27,947 nucleotides of DNA from a virus. Positions within the stretch are counted from its first letter, which is position 1, and every line of letters begins with the position of its first letter. The stretch spans positions 1-27,947 of IMG/VR virus record IMGVR_UViG_3300032315_001044. One strand, 5' to 3'. The notes below the pieces were generated by a model that saw only the letters and a program-made list of their open reading frames with translations, made no database searches and had not been told where the DNA came from. Of this stretch, positions 14,702 to 21,351 are shown piece by piece. The position numbers and the translations under genes were made by a program.

Positions 14702-15147
14702 TGTCTAATAGTATATCATTACAAGCAAGACAAAGATTTAGACAACAACTTCAAAATGTTGAATATGCTGATGAAATTGTTGATTCTTTAAATGAATATT
14801 TAAGTAGATTTGTTCCTTTTTCTGGAAATTTTTCTTCTTCAAGTTGGAATACTATTTATGAATATCAAACGACTAATAAATGTACTGTTATGGTGACATA
14901 TTCAATTATAGCTAAAGAATCTATTTCTAAACAAGCTGGATTTAAAAGAACAGCTGTTTTTTATAATGAAAACAATATTGTGCAAGGTGTTAATTTAACT
15001 CAAAGTGATTACACAAATAAAACACAAGGTGAATTTGATGTAAGACTAACTACAATAAACAATAAAATTTTAGTGCAAGTTAAAGGAGCCACAAACAATC
15101 CTACAAAATGGAACGGCTCGCTACAAATTGAAAAACTAGATACGTGA
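14701..15147 (+). CDS. 148-aa virion-associated hypothetical protein
   Basis: The product begins with a charged helix (SLQARQRFRQQLQNVEYADE) followed by a beta-rich part (WNTIYEYQTTNKCTVMVTYS and later LTTINNKILVQVKGA). It lacks a signal peptide and has no recognised family. It is coupled to the preceding FN3-like gene (its ATG shares a base with that stop; AGGTGA is the ribosome-binding site) and precedes a large fibre gene. A small accessory fibre or tail component is likely from context. Confidence 0.6.
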   Translation: MSNSISLQARQRFRQQLQNVEYADEIVDSLNEYLSRFVPFSGNFSSSSWNTIYEYQTTNKCTVMVTYSIIAKESISKQAGFKRTAVFYNENNIVQGVNLTQSDYTNKTQGEFDVRLTTINNKILVQVKGATNNPTKWNGSLQIEKLDT

Positions 15148-15166
15148 TAAAGGGGGAAAATATCAC

Positions 15167-16987
15167 ATGGCAAATATAACAGGCTTAATTACAGTTAATA
15201 GTAAACAAATTTTAGAAGTCGATGCCGACCCAAGTACAGGGTTAGGGGCGGTTGCTTCTGTTGGTTCATTGGCTCTTTTTGATGATAGTGGTTCTGCTGT
15301 TATTTATATTAAAAATGGAGCAGCTGATACCGCATGGTCGGCTATTTCTACTGTTACATCAGAAGATATCCAAGATACTATTGGTAATATTTTAGCAAAC
15401 ACAGCAAATATTAATTTAACATATGATGATGCTGGTAACCAAATTTCTGCTGATTTAACAAATACTTCCGTTGCTGCTGGATCTTATGGGTTGGCTGGTT
15501 CTGTTGGAAGTTTTACAGTCGATGCTAAAGGACGATTAACAGCAGCATCAAACGTTGCTATTAGCATTTCTGCGTCACAAGTTTCTGATTTTAGTTCAGC
15601 AGCTGACGCTAGAATATCACTTCAAAAAGGAGTTGCTAACGGCATTGTTCCTTTAGATGGTAATGCGTTAATTCCTTCTCAATATCTTCCTTCTTATGTA
15701 GATGATGTTCTTGAGTTTGCTAATTTTGCAGCATTTCCAGCAACAGGCTCAAACGGTGTTATTTATGTAGCGTTAGATACAAATAAAACATATCGTTGGT
15801 CTGGTTCGATCTATATTGAAATTTCTCCCTCTGAAGTAACTTCTGTTTTTGGTCGTTCTGGATCTGTTACGGCACAAAGTGGTGACTATAGTGCTTTACA
15901 AATTACAAATACACCATCAGGGAACATTTCATCAACAACAGTTCAAGCTGCAATTGACGAACTCGACTCTGAAAAACAACCAGTCGATGCAACGTTAACT
16001 GCACTTGCTGCATTTAATAGTAATGGTATTTTAGTTCAAACCTCTCAAGATACTTTCGTTTCAAGAAGTATTACAAACGGCACCGGAATTACTGTTTCTG
16101 ATGGAGATGGTGTTTCTGGTAATCCTAGTATTGCGATTTCAAACACTGGAGTTTCTAGTGGTTCTTACGGATCGGCTAGTCAAGTACCAGTTTTATCTGT
16201 TAATGCTCAAGGTCAAATTACTTCAGCATCAAATACATCTATTGCAATTGCTTCAACACAAGTAACCGATTTTAATGAAGCAGCACAAGATGCCGTTGGT
16301 GCAATGGTTTCTACTAGCGCATCAGTTGCTTTAAGTTATAACGATGTTGCAAATGAATTAGTTGCCGATGTCGTACAATCTGGTATTGATCATGGTTCAA
16401 TTTCTGGATTAGGTGATGATGACCATAGTCAATATGCTTTACTAGCAGGTCGTTCTGGTGGTCAAAGTCTTATTGGTGGAACAGCAGCGGCAAATAACCT
16501 ATCATTAAGTTCAACTAGCAGCGTTACAAAGGGTAAAATTAATTTAGGCTCCTCCGCTGCCTTTGATGAAGCTAACACTAGATTAGGTGTTGGTTCAAGC
16601 TCTCCTGAAAGTTTACTCCATTTACAAGAAAACAACGTTAAGTATAATGTTAGTGCAAACAGCACAACTACAGCCGGAGCGGTAAATGCTGTTGTTGCAT
16701 CAATTGCAACCGCAACAAATAGCGTTGAACTTGTAAAAGTTTTTATTACCGGATTTAGAACTAACGGTTCTAGTGAATCTGTAGCTTATGAACGAACACT
16801 AAGAATTAAAAATGCAGCAGGAACCGTATCAGTGCCAACAGTTCAGTCTGACTATACATCAGAAGATCCAGTATTAACTTCAGCTACCGTAGTTCCAATT
16901 GTAAATGGTGCTTCTGTTGATATTCGAGTTACAGGAGTTGCTTCATGTGATATTACTTGGAAAGCTGTTATTAACAGAATGAGATAA
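15167..16987 (+). CDS. Tail-fibre-like protein with DHSQY motif
   Basis: The 606-aa protein has hallmarks of phage fibres. The GLGDDDHSQYALLAGRSGGQ stretch and following IGGTAAANNLSLSSTSSVTK are the known fibre DHxQY segment. The sequence LGVGSSSPESLLHLQENN is the usual head of the fibre distal part. Repeats include GSYGxAxxVxxxxVxAxGxIT (about residues 100-135 and again 330-365). The N-terminal 60 residues resemble those of the next gene (MANLGSITVNEIEIIEVDQS), so they are probably the virion-attachment part. AGGGGG precedes the ATG. Confidence 0.75.
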   Translation: MANITGLITVNSKQILEVDADPSTGLGAVASVGSLALFDDSGSAVIYIKNGAADTAWSAISTVTSEDIQDTIGNILANTANINLTYDDAGNQISADLTNTSVAAGSYGLAGSVGSFTVDAKGRLTAASNVAISISASQVSDFSSAADARISLQKGVANGIVPLDGNALIPSQYLPSYVDDVLEFANFAAFPATGSNGVIYVALDTNKTYRWSGSIYIEISPSEVTSVFGRSGSVTAQSGDYSALQITNTPSGNISSTTVQAAIDELDSEKQPVDATLTALAAFNSNGILVQTSQDTFVSRSITNGTGITVSDGDGVSGNPSIAISNTGVSSGSYGSASQVPVLSVNAQGQITSASNTSIAIASTQVTDFNEAAQDAVGAMVSTSASVALSYNDVANELVADVVQSGIDHGSISGLGDDDHSQYALLAGRSGGQSLIGGTAAANNLSLSSTSSVTKGKINLGSSAAFDEANTRLGVGSSSPESLLHLQENNVKYNVSANSTTTAGAVNAVVASIATATNSVELVKVFITGFRTNGSSESVAYERTLRIKNAAGTVSVPTVQSDYTSEDPVLTSATVVPIVNGASVDIRVTGVASCDITWKAVINRMR

Positions 16988-16989
16988 TA

Positions 16990-17607
16990 ATGGCAAATCT
17001 AGGTTCTATTACAGTAAATGAAATAGAAATCATAGAAGTGGATCAATCTCCTAGAATATCGGGAGTTGATGCTGCCGTTGGATCTTTAGCTATATTAACA
17101 GATGGTTCTTCTATTTTTTTAAAAGCAACGGCGGCTTCTACTGGTTGGACGCCTATCTTTTTAGATTATTCTTATGTTATTCAATCTGCAAACCAAACTA
17201 GAACTGCTATTACTTATATCGATGTAACAGAATTAATTTCGGACGTTTTGCCTGTTGGAACTTATGCATTTGAATGTTTTGCTTTATGTCAATCAACAGC
17301 AACAACCACAGGAATTGGATTAAGGGTAGGTGCGGTTTCAGCTGTTTTAGGTACAACATTTGGTAGATGGGAAATAAGTCAGGCTGTAGATGGAGTAAGT
17401 AAAACTTTTATATACGATCAACTAACAGCAACAACAAACGTATCGTCGGCTTCCGCAGCAGCTATTAACACAAATTTTATTGTTACTGGTAGCGGAATCG
17501 TAACAGTAACTACAAGTGGAACGGTAGCCGTACAAATAAGATCCGAAACAACTACAGCAGTAAGCATAAGAATTGGTTCTTTTTTTAATTTAAGAAAAAT
17601 TGCATAA
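16990..17607 (+). CDS. Virion protein sharing an N-terminal module with the fibre gene
   Basis: The 205-aa protein starts MANLGSITVNEIEIIEVDQS and continues VGSLAILTDGSSIFLKATAA, which aligns with the first 60 residues of the 606-aa fibre (MANITGLITVNSKQILEVDA, VGSLALFDDSGSAVIYIKNG). The rest is a different beta-rich domain of about 140 residues (RTAITYIDVTELISDVLPVG, RIGSFFNLRKIA). It may be a short fibre or cap using the same virion socket. It starts two bases after the previous stop, without a clear ribosome-binding site, suggesting coupled translation. Confidence 0.65.
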   Translation: MANLGSITVNEIEIIEVDQSPRISGVDAAVGSLAILTDGSSIFLKATAASTGWTPIFLDYSYVIQSANQTRTAITYIDVTELISDVLPVGTYAFECFALCQSTATTTGIGLRVGAVSAVLGTTFGRWEISQAVDGVSKTFIYDQLTATTNVSSASAAAINTNFIVTGSGIVTVTTSGTVAVQIRSETTTAVSIRIGSFFNLRKIA

Positions 17608-17608
17608 T

Positions 17609-18154
17609 ATGGCATCAAGACGAGTTAAAATGTTAAATAATAACAATTATGTACAACCCTTAAAAATTTGTTTTAAGAATAAAATGCTTATTTGTCCCGG
17701 CTCCGCTTATACATCAATTGTTACAAAATATAACCATAGACCTTGCAATAAAGACCAATACAAAATTCAAAGTTGGGCTAAATTTGATGCAGAAAACTTT
17801 GATGGAATTCAAGTATTTGCTGGATTATTTAAAAATAAAGGATTTAAAAGTGCAGCGTCTTGTACATTTAAAATATATTCTATCTCTGTAGATGATAATT
17901 GGGTTGAAACTTTACTATCAACTCAAGTTGGTACGCCTCTTTCTGGTGGTAGATTTAAAGGTATGTTTAGTGAAGTGAGCTTAGCACCTTCTGAGCAAAC
18001 AGGTGAAATTACTTTTAAATTAGAAGTTGAGTTAGTTAGATTAGGTCAAACTTATACTGAAATTTATTTCTTTAATCATCTCGGTATTTATGGTAGCTTT
18101 ATTAGGTTATCACAAGAAGTTGATTTCTTGAGTATTACAAAGAAAGATTTATAA
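17609..18154 (+). CDS. 181-aa hypothetical protein
   Basis: I place the start at ATG 17609 (MASRRVKMLNNNNYVQPLKI), one base after the previous stop, rather than a TTG at 17600. The protein has several beta-strand-like segments (LKICFKNKMLICPGSAYTSI, GEITFKLEVELVRLGQTYTE, IYFFNHLGIYGSFIRLSQ) and a basic start. I recognise no family. Its position among fibre-like genes points to a virion role. Confidence 0.6.
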   Translation: MASRRVKMLNNNNYVQPLKICFKNKMLICPGSAYTSIVTKYNHRPCNKDQYKIQSWAKFDAENFDGIQVFAGLFKNKGFKSAASCTFKIYSISVDDNWVETLLSTQVGTPLSGGRFKGMFSEVSLAPSEQTGEITFKLEVELVRLGQTYTEIYFFNHLGIYGSFIRLSQEVDFLSITKKDL

Positions 18155-18155
18155 A

Positions 18156-18281
18156 ATGGCAAGACATAATAATGACAAACTACAATTAGTAAAAGTTTCT
18201 CGAATGACTCATTCAGAAAAACTACTTTATGTTTTAATTGTAATTGAATTAATTGATTTGATTGTAAGTTTTGTGAGGTAA
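18156..18281 (+). CDS. Small 41-aa membrane peptide
   Basis: A 41-residue frame (MARHNNDKLQLVKVSRMTHS, then EKLLYVLIVIELIDLIVSFV and a final R) fills the gap between two genes exactly, starting one base after one and ending one base before the next. The second half is a hydrophobic stretch of about 17 residues, so it is probably a single-pass membrane protein. The ribosome-binding site is weak (AAAGA). The perfect fit between neighbours supports it more than the sequence does. Confidence 0.5.
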   Translation: MARHNNDKLQLVKVSRMTHSEKLLYVLIVIELIDLIVSFVR

Positions 18282-18282
18282 T

Positions 18283-18546
18283 ATGGCTAAACCAGCAAAA
18301 GGCAAACGATTTACAAAGATCATTAAAACAGTAGGTGGTAGGACTCGCAAAGTGTCTTATGGTCAGGCAGGTAAGGCATCTGACGGCGGCGATCGCATAA
18401 GGCCCGGTACGTCTAAAGGCAATTCTTATTGTTCAAGAAGTTATGGACAAATGAAAATGCACCCTTCGGCAGCAAAAGATAAAAACTCACCACTAAGACT
18501 TTCCAGAAGAAAGTGGCGTTGCGCGGGTAAGTTTTCTAAAAAGTAA
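18283..18546 (+). CDS. Conserved small basic phage protein
   Basis: This 87-aa protein is very basic. It starts MAKPAKGKRFTKIIKTVGGR, contains a conserved-looking IRPGTSKGNSYCSRS segment and ends with LSRRKWRCAGKFSKK. I recognise this type (two Cys and a Gly/Lys/Arg-rich body) as a recurring small phage protein of unknown function, usually in structural gene clusters; DNA contact would fit the charge. The GAGG in the end of the preceding small gene serves as its ribosome-binding site. Confidence 0.6.
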   Translation: MAKPAKGKRFTKIIKTVGGRTRKVSYGQAGKASDGGDRIRPGTSKGNSYCSRSYGQMKMHPSAAKDKNSPLRLSRRKWRCAGKFSKK

Positions 18547-18599
18547 TTTATGAGAATCAATAAAAAACTAAAAGGTATTGCGTTTTAAGGAATAATTTT

Positions 18600-19211
18600 A
18601 TGGATAATGATGAGTTATTAAAAAGATCAAATATTAGAAGATTACGTGAACAGCTTGCAGAAGAAGCTGCTTTAAAAAAACTTAAAGCTGGATCTAAAGA
18701 AGCGGATGAGTATGGTAGTTTAGGATTTTTATCTGGTGTAGAAGAAACTATTAAAGATAAATTAAAAAATTTACCCAAAGATGAAGGTATGGAAGTAATC
18801 GAAAAAACATTAATTCCATACAGAACTCCCGGATCTGTTGAATATCGACCATTTAAAAAACAAAATGAAGCAGAGCCCTCTATTGTTGAAAGTTTTCGCG
18901 GCGAAACAATCACAGAAGCTAGAAAACCAAAATACGGGTATGAGCCAACCGCAAGGGAAATACTAGCAGAATCTAGTGAAAAAGCAAAACAACGGTTTAA
19001 TATAATTAAAAATTCAATGGGTAAATCAAAACCTGAAGAAGAATCAATTTCAAGAGCACCGGCCAGTCAACCACAACAAGAATTAAACACCGAAGGATTG
19101 ACAGACCGAGATATTAGAATCGGAAAAGAATGGTATGGTCCTAATGCGAATGAATATTATGATTCGGTAAGATTAAAAAATAAAAATAAAATGTTCGGTT
19201 CAGAGGAATAA
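18600..19211 (+). CDS. 203-aa charged hypothetical protein
   Basis: The protein is charged and mostly helical at the start (DELLKRSNIRRLREQLAEEA, ALKKLKAGSKEADEYGSLGF), has a Pro-containing middle (TLIPYRTPGSVEYRPF) and ends in a more polar, disordered-looking stretch (AREILAESSEKAKQRFNIIK, then EEESISRAPASQPQQELNTE). TAAGGAATAA precedes its ATG. I recognise no family. It lies in a set of three small charged genes between the fibre cluster and the scaffold gene; an internal or assembly role is plausible from context only. Confidence 0.6.
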   Translation: MDNDELLKRSNIRRLREQLAEEAALKKLKAGSKEADEYGSLGFLSGVEETIKDKLKNLPKDEGMEVIEKTLIPYRTPGSVEYRPFKKQNEAEPSIVESFRGETITEARKPKYGYEPTAREILAESSEKAKQRFNIIKNSMGKSKPEEESISRAPASQPQQELNTEGLTDRDIRIGKEWYGPNANEYYDSVRLKNKNKMFGSEE

Positions 19212-19216
19212 TATTT

Positions 19217-19759
19217 ATGCCCAAATTTAATGAATTAAATGAACAAGATAGAGAAGAATATTTAAAACAATTAGATCAGCAACAATTTGATAAACAAGTT
19301 GATGAAAAAGCTAGATTGGATTCTCTTCAAAAATTAAAAGACCAAGGTCTCGGGCAACAATTTGAAGGACATGGTGGAAACTCTTTTAATACAAGAAGAT
19401 ATGGTCCATATCAATTAAATACAATGCTTGAACAATCTAATTCATTTTATAATAACAATGAAAATAAATTAGGAAAAATTATAAATACCGTCAGATTTTT
19501 AGGAGGGCAGCATTCTCCAGAAGATGCTAAAAAAATTGCCGAAGAATTAAAATGGCCTGGAGAAAAGGTTGACTATGAAAATATAGGTAAAAGATTATCT
19601 AACTTAAAAGAAAACCAACATGCTTTATTTAATTTACAAGATCGTGTAATGGAAAGTTCTAATGGACCCGAATTAGGACCAATGTGGTACGAAGAATCAC
19701 CTGAAGAAAAACAAAAAAAATTAGATAGATTTAATAAATTAAAAACATCATTAAAATAA
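19217..19759 (+). CDS. 180-aa charged hypothetical protein
   Basis: The start MPKFNELNEQDREEYLKQLD and the following QQQFDKQVDEKARLDSLQKL are helical and strongly charged, the middle (RRYGPYQLNTMLEQSNSFYN) is Asn/Tyr-rich, and the end (PMWYEESPEEKQKKLDRFNK) is basic. There is no recognisable family or membrane segment. It lies six bases after the previous gene and is followed by a 36-aa basic peptide. Like the gene before it, it may be an internal virion or assembly protein. Confidence 0.6.
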   Translation: MPKFNELNEQDREEYLKQLDQQQFDKQVDEKARLDSLQKLKDQGLGQQFEGHGGNSFNTRRYGPYQLNTMLEQSNSFYNNNENKLGKIINTVRFLGGQHSPEDAKKIAEELKWPGEKVDYENIGKRLSNLKENQHALFNLQDRVMESSNGPELGPMWYEESPEEKQKKLDRFNKLKTSLK

Positions 19760-19763
19760 TAAT

Positions 19764-19874
19764 ATGTCAGCATCTTCTAATACTTACCAATCAACAAAAC
19801 CATTATATAAAGAATCTTACTCCGATAAGAAGCGGTTTAGTAGGATTAAAAAGTGTTGTAAAAAGGACAAATAA
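19764..19874 (+). CDS. Small 36-aa basic peptide
   Basis: The frame encodes MSASSNTYQSTKPLYKESYS followed by DKKRFSRIKKCCKKDK, which is basic with adjacent cysteines. It begins four bases after the preceding stop and ends just before promoter-like site F. The basic, Cys-containing tail is reminiscent of small phage peptides, but I cannot name one. It may be too short to be real. Confidence 0.4.
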   Translation: MSASSNTYQSTKPLYKESYSDKKRFSRIKKCCKKDK

Positions 19875-19876
19875 TA

Positions 19877-19896
19877 TTAACAACTATAATAGAAAC
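19877..19896 (+). promoter_or_regulatory. Conserved promoter-like element, site F
   Basis: TTAACAACTATAATAGAAAC is the best full-length copy of the element and sits before the scaffold, small head and capsid genes, with a 61-nt leader (19897-19957). It differs from site A (2645) at a single base. Confidence 0.65.
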
Positions 19897-19957
19897 CTAC
19901 TCATATCGAGCGGTTCACTTTAAACTACCCGCAAGGGCGTAAAAAGGATATTATATT

Positions 19958-20884
19958 ATGGAAAATAATGCTGTACAGTCTGCTGTCCCTGAATCGTCTT
20001 CTGAATCATTTGAATCTGCTTCTGTTGAAGGATCTGTAGAAGGAGTTGAAGCTGCTGCCTCTCCTGCTGAAGCTAAAGCTGTTGCTAAAGAAGCAGCTCG
20101 GCTTCGTTCTCTCCGTCTAAAAGTAGATGGACGTGAGATTGATGAAGATCTTCCGTTTGAGATTCCTGATGATCCTGAAGCTATTGAGTACATGAAACGC
20201 CACCTCCAAATGTCACGCATGGGGACAAAGCGAGCACAAGAGTATGCACAGCTTGAAAAAGAAATCCGCCAGCTAATCACCGAAGGTACAAAAAACCCCC
20301 GTAAACTTCTTAAAGAACTTAGCATTGATGAACGTGAATTGGCAAGACAAATTATTGAACAAGAAATTGAGAATGCTCAAAAGACTCCTGAACAGCTTGA
20401 AAAAGAGCGTATTGAAGAAGAGCTTCGTTCTCTTAAAGAAGAACGCGAAAAAGAAAAGCAACAGTTTGAGCAAAAAGAATTTGAACGCCTACAAGAACAG
20501 GCATACGAGAAGTACGACCAGCAAATGACTGCTGCTCTAGAAAGCTCTAATCTTCCTAAAGAACCATACGTGGTTAAGAAGATTGCAGATTATATGCTTG
20601 TAGCTTTACAAGAAGGATATGACGTTTCCGCTGAAGATGTTATTCCCCTTGTAAAACAAGAACTTGAAAAAGATATTCAAACCCTCATCAACGCTATGCC
20701 AGATGAGGCATTAGAACAGTTTTTAGGAAAGCAGCGTTTAGCTAATTTCCGTAAAAAGAATCTTGCTAAGGCTAAAGAAGCAGTCGCTGTTTCTTCTGCT
20801 AAGGCAGTAAAAGATACGGGCGGTAAAACTTCTGTAAAAGAACCTGAAAAGAAAATGTCTTATAAGGACTTTTTCGGAGTTTAA
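19958..20884 (+). CDS. Capsid scaffolding protein
   Basis: The 308-aa protein is acidic and strongly helical with a low-complexity Ser/Glu/Ala N-terminus (SSSESFESASVEGSVEGVEA). A long central coiled-coil follows (EKERIEEELRSLKEEREKEK, about residues 150-175), and the C-terminus is basic (KKMSYKDFFGV). Size, charge and position directly before the head genes fit a capsid scaffold, which guides assembly and leaves the prohead. A helix-loop-helix near the C-terminus may bind the coat protein. Site F drives it together with the genes that follow. Confidence 0.8.
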   Translation: MENNAVQSAVPESSSESFESASVEGSVEGVEAAASPAEAKAVAKEAARLRSLRLKVDGREIDEDLPFEIPDDPEAIEYMKRHLQMSRMGTKRAQEYAQLEKEIRQLITEGTKNPRKLLKELSIDERELARQIIEQEIENAQKTPEQLEKERIEEELRSLKEEREKEKQQFEQKEFERLQEQAYEKYDQQMTAALESSNLPKEPYVVKKIADYMLVALQEGYDVSAEDVIPLVKQELEKDIQTLINAMPDEALEQFLGKQRLANFRKKNLAKAKEAVAVSSAKAVKDTGGKTSVKEPEKKMSYKDFFGV

Positions 20885-21004
20885 TCGTTTGTTTTATAGG
20901 GTAGTCAACTACGACTTTCCATAACCAGTTATACTGAGTGGAAATATCCAAGGTGATTACAAAACAATTAACTATTAACCATTTAACCAAATATAGGAAA
21001 TAAT

Positions 21005-21328
21005 ATGTCAATTTCTTATCAGTCAAAAGACGACAAAGTTCTTTCGGTTGCACTAAAAGTGCAGGAACTTTGTTTAAAACTATCAGACATTGGTGTTGTT
21101 GCTCTTGGGGCAGGAACCAATGTCGTAATTCAAGTGGGTGAGCCTGTTGCTGAAGTTCGGGCAGCTTTACATTGTGACGACAGCGTTGGTGTTTATCTAA
21201 TCGCTCAAGCTGGAATTGCAATCGGAACTCCTTCTGGTGGCGTTGCTGATTCACAAGTAACTCTAACACTCAGTGCAGCTATGGTTGCTGCAGACAGTGT
21301 TATTTTAAAATACGTTGTAAAAGAATAA
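21005..21328 (+). CDS. Small head (decoration-type) protein, 107 aa
   Basis: The product has a Gly/Val/Ala-rich, beta-strand-like sequence (IGVVALGAGTNVVIQVGEPV, DDSVGVYLIAQAGIAIGTPS) after a short helix (KVLSVALKVQELCLKLSDIG). It lies between scaffold and major capsid protein, the usual place for a head decoration or stabilising protein. The assignment is from position and size. The preceding 120 nt hold two small hairpins (GTAGTCAACTAC and a TTTCCA/TGGAAA stem) but no promoter-like element. AGGA precedes the ATG. Confidence 0.55.
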   Translation: MSISYQSKDDKVLSVALKVQELCLKLSDIGVVALGAGTNVVIQVGEPVAEVRAALHCDDSVGVYLIAQAGIAIGTPSGGVADSQVTLTLSAAMVAADSVILKYVVKE

Positions 21329-21351
21329 TTAATAGAAAGGAAATATAGTAT

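Noticed and set aside
18550-18588. 11-codon frame (MRINKKLKGIAF)
   Set aside because: It is too short and has no ribosome-binding site. It probably just precedes the ribosome-binding site of the next gene.
20273-21269. Open frames in and after the scaffold gene (20273-20473, 20325-20528, 20799-21269)
   Set aside because: They are shadows: low-complexity Lys/Phe or Leu/Gln composition, opposite or out of frame with the scaffold and small head genes.
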